Assembly: GCA_016935695.1 (NCBI GenBank)
Contig: JAFGQL010000115.1
Location: 1-64,000, forward strand
Direction of reading: 5' to 3'
Origin: Spirochaetales bacterium
GTDB taxonomy: Bacteria; Spirochaetota; Spirochaetia; JC444; Marispirochaetaceae
DNA length: 64,000 nucleotides
Below are positions 8,234 through 16,828 of the stretch, in pieces. The position numbers and the translations under genes are program-made. Below the pieces are notes generated by a model. It was not told where the DNA came from. It searched no databases and was given only the letters and a program-made list of their open reading frames with translations. Each line of letters starts with the position of its first letter. Positions within the stretch are counted from its first letter, which is position 1.

Positions 8234-9656
8234 GGGGGATCCTTGAAACGGGTTCCACTCCGGTTATAATCCAGGCATCGTTTCGGAATTCCAGAAACAG
8301 ACGCTCGGTAATTCGCTCACCTCTATACGGCTCAACCTGGGATGTTCCGTCTGTATCGCTTTCATTGTCTGTCCACTTTTCATACGTACAGAGAAATGAG
8401 GTTTCGCTTTCAGGCAGAATATGCAAATTCGCAATACCGTACACCGAACTGCCTGCCGGAAGGAGCGGTCGGCCGGCATCGACCCATTCCTGGACATCGA
8501 CGAATGGTGTCGTTCCGGGTTCATATGCCTGCCGCATCTTGGCGAAAGCGTATACATTCACTGCTTCATTTATGTAGCCCCTGCCTGCCTCTTTGGTAAT
8601 GGTGTCTTCCATACTGAAATGATCAAAGCTGTTCATGCTGTCATAGAACAATTGGACGACTTCTTCTGGCTGCATCCCGACAGTAACCGGCGGCTCCAGG
8701 GCTTTTGAGATAATAGAATAGGCAAATGACCCCAGGAATATCAGAATCATGCCTGCAACTGCCAGAGAAAAACGGTATTTCCTGAAAAACGATTCCCATT
8801 TCTCGACGGTAAGGGTTTTCTGCCGCAGGTTTTCTCCTTTGGCCAGAAGCTGAAGACGTTCCTCTTCGGCGATTTCTTCTTCGCAGCCGGCTGTTTCCAG
8901 ATCGGAAAGCAGTCTGTCCCAGTCTCCGGGATCAATTTGTTTACCGGAGAGGCACTGGTCTATGGTAGAAGCGAGGTTCCTGTTGATATGAGGTACCACG
9001 AATTTCAAGGGAATGAATCTGCCCTTTGCTATGCGATGTTGTACCCTTCCGATACTCTCTCCCGTGAAAGGCGCGGAGCCGGTGAGTACCTGATATAAAT
9101 AGGCTGCGAAGCTGAAGGAAAAATTCGACACGTCAGATCTCTGATGGTCGTTGTAGAGGTCAAATACCGAAAGCCGTTCCGTCTCCCTGTGACAACTTCG
9201 GAACCGCTCAAGAGTATCGTGAGCAAGAAATACAACTTCACCTGCGGGAAGGAAAAATACGCTGTTGGTATGCATGCGGGGAATGGTGCCGGTGGCATCA
9301 TAAAGTGTTTTAACGGCCCGGACAAGATGCTGAAGATGCGATAAGGCTTCACGTTTTTCTTTTCCCAGAAGGTGGGTGAGGGTGGACACGCCTTTATACG
9401 GCAGAAGAAGATACCGGCCCTGGTTTTCGGCCATTCCCTTCAGTTCCACATCATTGACCTTCTTTTCGTGTACTATATAGCCTCTGGGTGCATCCACCTG
9501 TTTTTCAAGAGCAAAAGTGTCCGGTTTTGATGAATTAGACACTTTGCAGCCGAGGAATGTATCATGATCCCGGGTAATTTCTGCAACACAGACATCTATT
9601 ATTCGGAAATTCTGGTTCATGCTTTCAGTATACACAAGATGATCTATTCGGAACAT
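8208..9656 (-). CDS. Single-span membrane pseudokinase
   Basis: A 482-residue protein with a cytoplasmic domain that follows the protein-kinase fold, one transmembrane segment (about residues 302-318, LAVAGMILIFLGSFAYSI) and an extracytoplasmic domain of about 160 residues. The C-lobe helix SFAAYLYQVLTGSAPFTG matches the kinase alpha-F region, but the catalytic loop reads PRMHTNSVFF where HRDxKxxN is expected, and no DFG or VAIK lysine is seen, so it should be inactive as a kinase. It is last in the hisD operon and overlaps the AMMECR1 gene by 13 bases. No good Shine-Dalgarno precedes either the ATG at 9656 or the internal ATG at 9620. Confidence 0.68.
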   Translation of the reverse strand: MFRIDHLVYTESMNQNFRIIDVCVAEITRDHDTFLGCKVSNSSKPDTFALEKQVDAPRGYIVHEKKVNDVELKGMAENQGRYLLLPYKGVSTLTHLLGKEKREALSHLQHLVRAVKTLYDATGTIPRMHTNSVFFLPAGEVVFLAHDTLERFRSCHRETERLSVFDLYNDHQRSDVSNFSFSFAAYLYQVLTGSAPFTGESIGRVQHRIAKGRFIPLKFVVPHINRNLASTIDQCLSGKQIDPGDWDRLLSDLETAGCEEEIAEEERLQLLAKGENLRQKTLTVEKWESFFRKYRFSLAVAGMILIFLGSFAYSIISKALEPPVTVGMQPEEVVQLFYDSMNSFDHFSMEDTITKEAGRGYINEAVNVYAFAKMRQAYEPGTTPFVDVQEWVDAGRPLLPAGSSVYGIANLHILPESETSFLCTYEKWTDNESDTDGTSQVEPYRGERITERLFLEFRNDAWIITGVEPVSRIPLTAAIEQD

Positions 9657-10201
9657 ACAAAGGCGGTAAAAACCTCTATGCGAACCGGATGATCCTGCCA
9701 GGACAGGGGATCAAGCCCGGCCTTTCTACAGCAGTTACTGACGTAGGTTTCGGTATTCCATTTTTGTTCAACGGCAACCTGGGGAAGGAACACCGCCTTG
9801 TGTCCCGAATAGGTAACAATGATGCCATGTGTACCGGTTTTTATTTCGCTGATGTCGGTTATTTCGTGTGGCTGACTCAATATGGAAATTTCAATCTGAA
9901 CGAAGTCCAGCTCTTTCATTGAAAGGGGCTGAAACCTGCGGTCCTCAAAGGCGCTTTCCCTGGCAAGTATTGGCAGGGAAACATAGAGGGGATCAGAGGT
10001 GAGTATCCTGCCTATACAGCCGCGTAATTCGTGTCCTTTATGGAGTGTCACGAAAGCTCCAAGTGGTTTTTGTAAAATGCTGGTCTCTGCAGCCGTAACT
10101 GAAGGAACAGGTAAATGATGGAAGCGGCGGCGGATTGATTCCCTTGCAAGTTCAAGCATTTCCCTCTGTTCCTGTTCACTCAGCATAATGGGCTCATCCA
10201 C
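9644..10201 (-). CDS. amrA: AMMECR1-domain protein (AmmeMemoRadiSam protein A)
   Basis: A 185-residue AMMECR1-family protein with the hallmark LRGCIGRI. Family members often occur with a Memo-like protein and a radical SAM enzyme; neither partner is next to it here, and the biochemical function of the family is not settled. The start is a GTG 6 nt after AAGGGGG; an internal ATG five codons later is the alternative. It sits between the RqcH-like gene (31 bases) and the pseudokinase (13-base overlap). Confidence 0.85.
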   Translation of the reverse strand: MDEPIMLSEQEQREMLELARESIRRRFHHLPVPSVTAAETSILQKPLGAFVTLHKGHELRGCIGRILTSDPLYVSLPILARESAFEDRRFQPLSMKELDFVQIEISILSQPHEITDISEIKTGTHGIIVTYSGHKAVFLPQVAVEQKWNTETYVSNCCRKAGLDPLSWQDHPVRIEVFTAFVCSE

Positions 10202-10232
10202 GGCTATCCCCCTTGTCGTATTGCGAGAAATG

Positions 10233-11642
10233 TCACTCCCTGCCTAAAAGCCTGAGCAATCTGGGTTCATCTGTCTGTATTTCGAGGTTTTTTTCCTGAA
10301 ACGGTATCACAGTCCCTTGTTTGGCACCCTTTGCCCGTCGAAGATACTTTACCTGAGTGTAATACAGGTTTACCCTGGGAAGTCCTTTTGATTTAGAGAA
10401 AAAAACCGCGAGCTGACCTGCATCAAGCAGCACAGTGAGGGGCACTGTTTTACCTTTGGGAGCTTTCACAAATACATAACCTCCCGGTGTATCCCTGGTA
10501 TGAAGCCACCAGTCATTACCCCGTACCTTAGTCCGCAAAATGGCATCATTTTCACGGGAATCCCGTCCAACCAATATGGTAAAACCTTCAGCGTAAAAAC
10601 ATAATCCCGGTCCGACAGATTCGGAAGCGGTATGTTTTTCTTTCGGGAAAAGGGTTGACGAGAGAGCCTTTACCTGGGCAGCGGTGCAGGCCTCTTCCAG
10701 CGACTGTAATCCGTACTCAAGGCGTCTTTGAAGACCGGCTTGATTCTGAATTTCGTCCTTCAGATACTGCTGTTTCTGGCGCGCTTTTTTTTCACGGATA
10801 TAGTACTTTTGGGCATTTTCCGACGGGCTTAACGATGGATCAAGTTCGATTACCACCGTAGCATCCCCATTTTCATAATCATGCAGCTGTATGTTCCGTG
10901 AACCAGGGCGGATGAGGTGGATATTTGAAAGAATGAGATCACCGTAATGAGACCAACATCGACTGCCAGTATGTTCCTCCATACTGTTTATCTTCTGCGC
11001 GATACTGGCCTGAATCTGACACAAATTGTGTTCAATTATATTTTTAAGACGCGCCTTTTCTATCGTAAGCAGAAATTCCTGCTCACTATCCCTGAGGGTA
11101 GTGCAGATATACTCAGAAAATTTCTGTGCGTGCGGGAAGGGCCGTATTTTACATTCGTGGGTAGAAGAACGATCGGCTAATGACTGTTCGGGATTATATA
11201 TGCCTCCGCTTATTTCACCGCTGGCCGGTCTGCGGTAAAGAGCATCTATAACCGAATGTTGACCGTCGGTGAGCAGTATGTTTGAACCGTTGTTCCACAT
11301 TCTGAAATACATATACAGTTTTTCTTCTGCTTTTTGCAGGGTAAAGCGAACGATACGCTGACTGTGTATATGGTCCACCCGCGTAATTTTCCCATTTCTG
11401 ACCCTGCTGCGCAATAACTGGGCGAAACGCTGTGTGGACAAACCCTTTTTCGTAACAGATCCGCCGCAGCAGAGCCTGACAAAATCCCGTCTGGTAGACA
11501 AAAGAAGAGGAAAAGCACCTGCTTTGTTTTTCAGTTCAAGAATTATGCTGGGGTATTCATGTTGATGGACCTGCTGGATATAGGCGCCCGGGATATCCAG
11601 TTCCGATAAAAGCAGATCTATTTCTTTCCAGTTGAGGGACAT
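10233..11642 (-). CDS. NFACT/RqcH-family protein, short form
   Basis: A 469-residue NFACT protein: an N-terminal NFACT-N region, a coiled-coil segment (about residues 280-330) and a C-terminal NFACT-R (DUF814) domain with GRDSRENDAI...WLHTRDTPGGYVF. Bacterial RqcH recruits Ala-tRNA to stalled 50S subunits to add alanine tails. The canonical RqcH is about 570 residues, so this version is reduced. The conserved DR pair that follows the NGKI segment in RqcH reads Q95-R96 here, so alanine-tailing activity is uncertain. It is in the hisD operon, 6 bases after the macro-domain gene. Confidence 0.82.
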   Translation of the reverse strand: MSLNWKEIDLLLSELDIPGAYIQQVHQHEYPSIILELKNKAGAFPLLLSTRRDFVRLCCGGSVTKKGLSTQRFAQLLRSRVRNGKITRVDHIHSQRIVRFTLQKAEEKLYMYFRMWNNGSNILLTDGQHSVIDALYRRPASGEISGGIYNPEQSLADRSSTHECKIRPFPHAQKFSEYICTTLRDSEQEFLLTIEKARLKNIIEHNLCQIQASIAQKINSMEEHTGSRCWSHYGDLILSNIHLIRPGSRNIQLHDYENGDATVVIELDPSLSPSENAQKYYIREKKARQKQQYLKDEIQNQAGLQRRLEYGLQSLEEACTAAQVKALSSTLFPKEKHTASESVGPGLCFYAEGFTILVGRDSRENDAILRTKVRGNDWWLHTRDTPGGYVFVKAPKGKTVPLTVLLDAGQLAVFFSKSKGLPRVNLYYTQVKYLRRAKGAKQGTVIPFQEKNLEIQTDEPRLLRLLGRE

Positions 11643-11648
11643 GAATCA

Positions 11649-12194
11649 TTATCCGTAAAGGGCTTTATACACAGCGGACCAGGTATCCATGTCAGACGCG
11701 GAATACAGCACAAACCGTACGGACAGTTCAACGGAATGAGCCGACAGCCATTCTTTCACTGCAGAAAATGCCGCTATTGCCGCCCTTTCTTTCGGATACC
11801 CGTATACACCGGTGCTGATTGCAGGAAACGAAATACTTTTTGCCCCGAGCTGGGAAGCCGTATCTAAAGCAGAAGTGTAACAGCTTTTTAAAAGGGCTTC
11901 TTCTCCTGATGCGCCTCCCCGCCAGATCGGTCCCACGGTATGGATGATCCATTTTGAGGAAAGGTTTCCGGCGCTTGTGGCGACGGCTTCTCCTGTAGGC
12001 AGTCCGTCGGGATACCGGGACTCCCGTACAGCTTTACATTCAGCCAGTACTTTCGGACCTCCCGCGCGGTGAATAGCTCCGTCCACTCCCATACCGCCTA
12101 AAAGAGAGGAATTCGCCGCATTCACAATTGCGTCGCTTGTTTCTCTGATAATATCCCCCTGTAAAAGGGTAATACCGTCTGAAAACTCAATCAT
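11649..12194 (-). CDS. Macro-domain protein (ADP-ribose / O-acetyl-ADP-ribose hydrolase type)
   Basis: A 181-residue stand-alone macro domain of the MacroD/YmdB type: GDIIRETSDAIVNAANSSLLGGMGVDGAIHRAGG-type core motifs with the NAAN and GVDGAIH elements, and the second loop AISTGVYGYP that cradles the distal ribose. Such enzymes remove ADP-ribose from proteins or deacetylate O-acetyl-ADP-ribose. GGAG lies 7 nt before the ATG. It overlaps hisC by 2-8 bases depending on the hisC end and precedes the RqcH-like gene; its place in a histidine/folate operon gives no clear functional link. Confidence 0.9.
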   Translation of the reverse strand: MIEFSDGITLLQGDIIRETSDAIVNAANSSLLGGMGVDGAIHRAGGPKVLAECKAVRESRYPDGLPTGEAVATSAGNLSSKWIIHTVGPIWRGGASGEEALLKSCYTSALDTASQLGAKSISFPAISTGVYGYPKERAAIAAFSAVKEWLSAHSVELSVRFVLYSASDMDTWSAVYKALYG

Positions 12195-13251
12195 GGGAAA
12201 GCTCCCCGCATGCCTGTAAAAGCATATCCGTTTCTTCGTTTGTACCTATACTTATTCGTAACCAACGGTCAATCCGCGGTGTGGTAAAATGCCGGACAAG
12301 AATTTTGTGCTCCCGTAACCGTGCAAGCACATCCCTTCCTTCCATAGACGGATGGCGCGCAAATACGAAATTTGATTTTGAATCAAGACAATCCCAGCCA
12401 ATCTTGCGAAGCCCCCGGATCATGCTTTCCCTTGTCTCCATTATGCGTTTACAGGTTGAAAGATGGTATGAATAATCATCAAAAGCCCTGGCTGCCATAA
12501 CCTGGCCAAGGCGGGAGACGGGATATGAATTGAAGGAGTCTTTGACGGTCGTAACAGCATCAATAAGCCGCTTGTTTCCGAAACTATAGCCAATACGCAT
12601 ACCGGCCAGTGAGTAGGCTTTCGACATAGTTTTAATGATAAGCAAGTTTGGATAACTGTCAAGAAGGCCGATGGCCGATTCAGCTCCGAAATCCACATAG
12701 GCTTCGTCAATAATCACAACACGGTCAGGATTGGTTCGGTCCAGCAAATATTTGATGGACGTTAACCCAAGGGCTATTCCGGTAGGAGCATTAGGATTCG
12801 GGAAAATTATACCCGAGTAGTTTGATACTTTCAGGTACTCATCCACAGAAATTGAAAAGTCCTCTTTCAACGGAATTTCCCGGTAATCTATATTATAGAG
12901 CCGGCAATATACAGGATAGAAACTGTAGGTAATGTCGGGGAAGAGCAGCGGTCCCCACCCAGAATCGAAGAATGCGTAAAAACTGAAGGCCAACAGTTCG
13001 TCAGAACCATTGCTCACAAATACCTGCTCAGGCCGAACGCCGTACCGTCTGGAAATGCTTTCCTTAAGCTCGGTACACAGGGGATCCGGGTAGAGCCGCA
13101 GGCTGGCCGGATCAGTATCTTTCAGAACTTTGTTGACACCCTCGCACGGCGGATAAGGGTTTTCGTTTGTATTCAGTTTTATGAGTCCCTTTATTTTAGG
13201 CTGTTCACCCGGGACATAGGGTGTCAGCCGTTTCATACGCTCACTCAACAT
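12187..13251 (-). CDS. hisC: Histidinol-phosphate aminotransferase
   Basis: A fold-type I PLP aminotransferase of about 354 residues for the seventh step of histidine synthesis. It begins with the HisC-like block KLNTNENPYPP, has FPNPNAPTG, and the PLP lysine lies in KTMSKAYSLAGMRIGY. Two ATGs six bases apart compete; the one at 13251 is preferred because GAGG is then 8 nt upstream instead of 2. The gene overlaps folC by about 11 bases and the macro-domain gene at its 3' end. HisD is two genes upstream in the same operon. Confidence 0.88.
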   Translation of the reverse strand: MLSERMKRLTPYVPGEQPKIKGLIKLNTNENPYPPCEGVNKVLKDTDPASLRLYPDPLCTELKESISRRYGVRPEQVFVSNGSDELLAFSFYAFFDSGWGPLLFPDITYSFYPVYCRLYNIDYREIPLKEDFSISVDEYLKVSNYSGIIFPNPNAPTGIALGLTSIKYLLDRTNPDRVVIIDEAYVDFGAESAIGLLDSYPNLLIIKTMSKAYSLAGMRIGYSFGNKRLIDAVTTVKDSFNSYPVSRLGQVMAARAFDDYSYHLSTCKRIMETRESMIRGLRKIGWDCLDSKSNFVFARHPSMEGRDVLARLREHKILVRHFTTPRIDRWLRISIGTNEETDMLLQACGELSHD

Positions 13252-14587
13252 GTTCATATCCTCGTTCCCTGCAAATCTTCGCGATCACGGCGGCAAGATA
13301 AAAAGAGCCGGTTACACACACTGCAGAAGGGTTCAGTGACAAAGCCCTGTCCAGGGCTTCATCCCCTTCCGGTATAAGTTCTACCATGGAAGGGCCCAGT
13401 GCTTCTTGTACTATAGCATATATCTGGTTTACATCGCTTTTTTTAAAGGTGCCCGGTCGTGAAACAATCACTTTGGAAAAACCTCCGCGGAGAGAAGGGC
13501 AGACACCGGGGATATTTTTTCCTTCAACCATACCGAATAGACAAATTCCGCCGGTTCCGTATATACGGGCAAATGTTTCCGCTACATGCTCTATCGATTC
13601 AGGTGTATGCGCCCCGTCCAGCACGATAACAGTAGAATGAAAGCGGTAACGCTCAAATCTACCATTGATACTGACAGATCCAATACCATCCTGTATCCAG
13701 ACAGACCTTTGGGCAAAACTCGTAAAAGGCTTTAGTTTTCCTATGACATATTCACTGGCCATGACCGCGACAGCGGCGTTTTCTTTTTGAATCCGCCCCG
13801 GTAGATGAGGTGACTGGGTAAAGGACCCGGCAGATCCGTCAGGAAAAACTAAAGAAAAGTCGGCATCACCCTGATCATGGTAGCAGTCTTTCATAAGGCA
13901 TACCGGCGATTGCAGGTCTAAGGCCCTCTTCAGGAGGACCTGCATGGCAGCGTCGGTTTGTCTTCCGATGAACACCGTTTTACCTGCTTTTATAATGCCT
14001 GCTTTCTCGAAAGCAATGTCTTCTATTGTTTCTCCCAAAATGTTCGTGTGCTCCATAGCCACAGGCATAATCACTGAACACAGCGGATCCAGTAAATTGG
14101 TGGCATCAAGACGTCCGCCTATACCTGTTTCTATGACATTACAGTCGCAGCCTTCTGCCTCAAACATCAGGAATGCCATGACAGTCAAGACTTCAAACGT
14201 TGTAGGACTTTCGTAGAAGGTAAGTTTTACCCGTTCAATACGCGACAGAACGTTATTAATGAGTTCAAGTACATACTCATCACTCATCTGCTGCCTGTTT
14301 ACTGTGAACCGCTCCTTGTAGCTGAGAACATGAGGGGATGTGTACAGTCCTGTTTTCAGTCCTCCCTGTATGCAGGCACCAGCTATAAGATGGGCAGTGG
14401 ACCCCTTACCCTTTGTGCCGGCAATATGAACTGCCGGGATTTTCAGATGGGGATTGTCAAAAACCTCTAACAGAGTCTTCATCCGGTCAAGGCGGTATTC
14501 ACGTACTTCTTTTGGCGGTTTCCTTTCGAAATTGGTGAGATGTTCTATATAAACAAATGCCTCATCGAGAGTGGTGAACCTCTCCAC
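13241..14587 (-). CDS. folC: Folylpolyglutamate synthase / dihydrofolate synthase
   Basis: A 448-residue Mur-ligase-superfamily protein that adds glutamate to dihydropteroate or folates. The ATP loop HIAGTKGKGSTAH (about residues 54-66), the FolC motif FERKPPKEVREYRLDRM-like N-terminus and the HTNILGETIEDIAFEKAGIIK segment are diagnostic. The start is a GTG 4 bases after hisD. It overlaps hisC. The dihydropteroate synthase gene folP begins the divergent operon across a 110-base intergenic region, so two folate steps are transcribed back to back. Confidence 0.92.
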   Translation of the reverse strand: MERFTTLDEAFVYIEHLTNFERKPPKEVREYRLDRMKTLLEVFDNPHLKIPAVHIAGTKGKGSTAHLIAGACIQGGLKTGLYTSPHVLSYKERFTVNRQQMSDEYVLELINNVLSRIERVKLTFYESPTTFEVLTVMAFLMFEAEGCDCNVIETGIGGRLDATNLLDPLCSVIMPVAMEHTNILGETIEDIAFEKAGIIKAGKTVFIGRQTDAAMQVLLKRALDLQSPVCLMKDCYHDQGDADFSLVFPDGSAGSFTQSPHLPGRIQKENAAVAVMASEYVIGKLKPFTSFAQRSVWIQDGIGSVSINGRFERYRFHSTVIVLDGAHTPESIEHVAETFARIYGTGGICLFGMVEGKNIPGVCPSLRGGFSKVIVSRPGTFKKSDVNQIYAIVQEALGPSMVELIPEGDEALDRALSLNPSAVCVTGSFYLAAVIAKICRERGYEHVE

Positions 14588-14591
14588 ATGG

Positions 14592-15887
14592 TTACCGTTT
14601 GACTACCGCGTTTTTATGAGCGGCAAAACCCTCGTAATCAGACAGGACCTTAACGTGTTCCTTGTATCCCTCGTAACCGATGGCGGTGGAATAGATAACT
14701 GAACTGTATTTAATAAAATCCCTCACGGATACCGCGGAGAAGGTCTTTGCCTTGCCTCCGGTGGGCAGTACCGCGTTAGCACCGGTAAGGTAATTCGCAG
14801 CGGAAAAGGGGGTATTCTCACCAAGGATAATTTCACCGGCGTTTCGGATTAATGACAACACGTCGAAGGGCTCTTTACACTGGATCATAAGGTGTTCCGG
14901 TGCAAATTCATTTACCAGGGATGCAAGCTCGTCCATATCGTCGACCAGGACAACCGCGCCGTAACCCTGGAATACATCCCGAACAAAAGTTTTCCGCGGC
15001 TCAGGGAGCTGTTCTATTTCTCCGGGCAGTGCTTTTACTGTTTTCTCTGCAAGTGAACGGGATGTCGTTACCAGTACGGCAGACGAATCAGACCCGTGTT
15101 CAGCTTCAGTGAGAAGATCGATGACGATTTTCCGCGGATCCGCCCCATCGTCGGCTATGATCATGGATTCCGAAGGACCGGCAGGAAGACCGATATCAAC
15201 TGACTGCGCGACGATACGTTTCGCCGCGGTTACATACATACTGCCAGGTCCTACAATTTTGGACACCGGCGGTATGGATTCTGTACCGTAAGCCAAAGCA
15301 GCAATTGCCTGGGCTCCGCCGACGCGGTAGATTCTGGGTATTCCGCATTCCATTGCGGCAAACAGGCAGCCTTTATCTACCGTACCGTCTTCGTTCGGCG
15401 GTGTGACGATGCAGATGTCTTCAACTCCGGCTATAACGGCAGGAATGGCAAGCATATACAACATTGAAGGAAAACTCCCGCGGCCTCTCGGAACGTACAG
15501 CCCTGCTGAAGGAACAGGCAGGGCCCGTTCACCGGCAAATACACCCGGACGAATTTCCATAAAATTCATCCCTTCCGGTTTTTGCTGCGCGTGAAATTTT
15601 GTCACGTTTTCTATGGCGTAGCGGATGGCGTCTTTCACTTCAATGTCAAGTTCATCTTCCGCCCTGTCGTATTCTTCCTGTCCGACCAAAAGGGGAATGT
15701 TGCTGATATCTGCCTTGTCAAATTGTTCGGTATAGGAACTCAAGGCCTTATCACCATTATGTCTGACGTTATCAATAATAGCGGCAACAGTTTCCTGTAC
15801 TTCCGAAATATCAATTTCCGAACGTTTGAAAAATTTTGCCCGTTCAGATGATGAAATTTTTGACCATTCCTTGATGTCCAGTTTCAT
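14592..15887 (-). CDS. hisD: Histidinol dehydrogenase
   Basis: A 431-residue HisD, oxidising histidinol to histidine with NAD. The motifs VPRGRGSFPSM, GGAQAIAALAYGTES and VGPGSMYVTAAKR, and the zinc/catalytic segment EHGSDSSAVLVT (usually EHG.D), are present. AAGGAG lies 9 nt before the ATG. It is first in the seven-gene minus-strand operon; hisC is two genes downstream and the remaining his genes are not in the window. Confidence 0.93.
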   Translation of the reverse strand: MKLDIKEWSKISSSERAKFFKRSEIDISEVQETVAAIIDNVRHNGDKALSSYTEQFDKADISNIPLLVGQEEYDRAEDELDIEVKDAIRYAIENVTKFHAQQKPEGMNFMEIRPGVFAGERALPVPSAGLYVPRGRGSFPSMLYMLAIPAVIAGVEDICIVTPPNEDGTVDKGCLFAAMECGIPRIYRVGGAQAIAALAYGTESIPPVSKIVGPGSMYVTAAKRIVAQSVDIGLPAGPSESMIIADDGADPRKIVIDLLTEAEHGSDSSAVLVTTSRSLAEKTVKALPGEIEQLPEPRKTFVRDVFQGYGAVVLVDDMDELASLVNEFAPEHLMIQCKEPFDVLSLIRNAGEIILGENTPFSAANYLTGANAVLPTGGKAKTFSAVSVRDFIKYSSVIYSTAIGYEGYKEHVKVLSDYEGFAAHKNAVVKR

Positions 15888-15961
15888 ACGAACATGCTCC
15901 TTGCTTTTCTAAAGCCTTGGTACAGCTTTTGATGGCAGACCTATTGTCTTATTTTTTCCCA

Positions 15962-15990
15962 TTGTGGGGAAGGGCACATTTAATTATAAT
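15962..15990 (+). promoter_or_regulatory. Promoter of the folP-cdaA operon, predicted leaderless
   Basis: TTGTGG at 15962-15967, a 17-nt spacer and a perfect TATAAT at 15985-15990. Only 7 nt separate the -10 box from the folP ATG, and there is no Shine-Dalgarno, so transcription is predicted to begin at or next to the A of ATG. Confidence 0.65.
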
Positions 15991-15997
15991 AGCGACT

Positions 15998-16828
15998 ATG
16001 TTTTTACCTTCCGACAGGCCGCTTATAATGGGAGTTCTCAACGCTACACCGGATTCTTTTTACGGACCTTCCCGCGCGAAAGCGTATGCATCAGCGGAAG
16101 AAGCTGTCGATCGCATGCTTGCGTCGCATCCCGATATCATAGATATCGGAGGCGAATCGACACGGCCGGGATCATTGTATATCAGCAGCGATGAGGAAAT
16201 CAATCGTGTGATGCCGATTCTCAAGATTATCCGGCGAAAATCAGATATCCCCGTAAGCATTGATACACGAAAGGCCGCTGTCGCCGGAATATGCCTGGAA
16301 GAAGGAGCGGACATAATCAATGATATTTCCGCCATGGAAGATGACAGGGCAATGGCAGATTTGATTGCAGAAAAAAAGTGTTATATCGTTCTCATGCATA
16401 AACAGGGCACGCCGGAAACGATGCAGGACGCTCCGGCGTACAACAATACGGTAGAAGAAGTTTTTGAATATCTTAAATCACGGATAACCGCGGCAGAGCA
16501 GGCAGGAATTCAAAAAGACCGTATAATTCTTGACCCGGGATTCGGATTTGGTAAAACCCTCAGTGATAATTTACAGCTGTTATATTCCATAGGCAAACTA
16601 AAGGAGCTCTGCCCGTTAGTTCTTGCAGGCGCATCACGCAAATCAATGATCGGCGAGGTGCTTGACGAACCGGTAGAAGACCGGCTTACCGGAACCCTTG
16701 TCGCGCATACCTGGGCTGCGATACATGGAGCCGATATCATACGCGTACACGATGTCAGGGAACATGTCAAAATGAAAAAAATGCTCATAGCTATTTCAGG
16801 ACAAGGAACCGTTTATGGAACTGCTTAA
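15998..16828 (+). CDS. folP: Dihydropteroate synthase
   Basis: A dihydropteroate synthase of 276 residues that joins pterin pyrophosphate and p-aminobenzoate. RPLIMGVLNATPDSF near the start, DIGGESTRPGS and the final strand IIRVHDV are the family signatures. The ATG at 15998 is chosen because it places the first motif about ten residues from the N-terminus; an upstream TTG at 15917 would add a hydrophobic stretch with no homology. The last 14 bases overlap cdaA. Only seven bases separate the -10 box from the start codon. Confidence 0.9.
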   Translation: MFLPSDRPLIMGVLNATPDSFYGPSRAKAYASAEEAVDRMLASHPDIIDIGGESTRPGSLYISSDEEINRVMPILKIIRRKSDIPVSIDTRKAAVAGICLEEGADIINDISAMEDDRAMADLIAEKKCYIVLMHKQGTPETMQDAPAYNNTVEEVFEYLKSRITAAEQAGIQKDRIILDPGFGFGKTLSDNLQLLYSIGKLKELCPLVLAGASRKSMIGEVLDEPVEDRLTGTLVAHTWAAIHGADIIRVHDVREHVKMKKMLIAISGQGTVYGTA

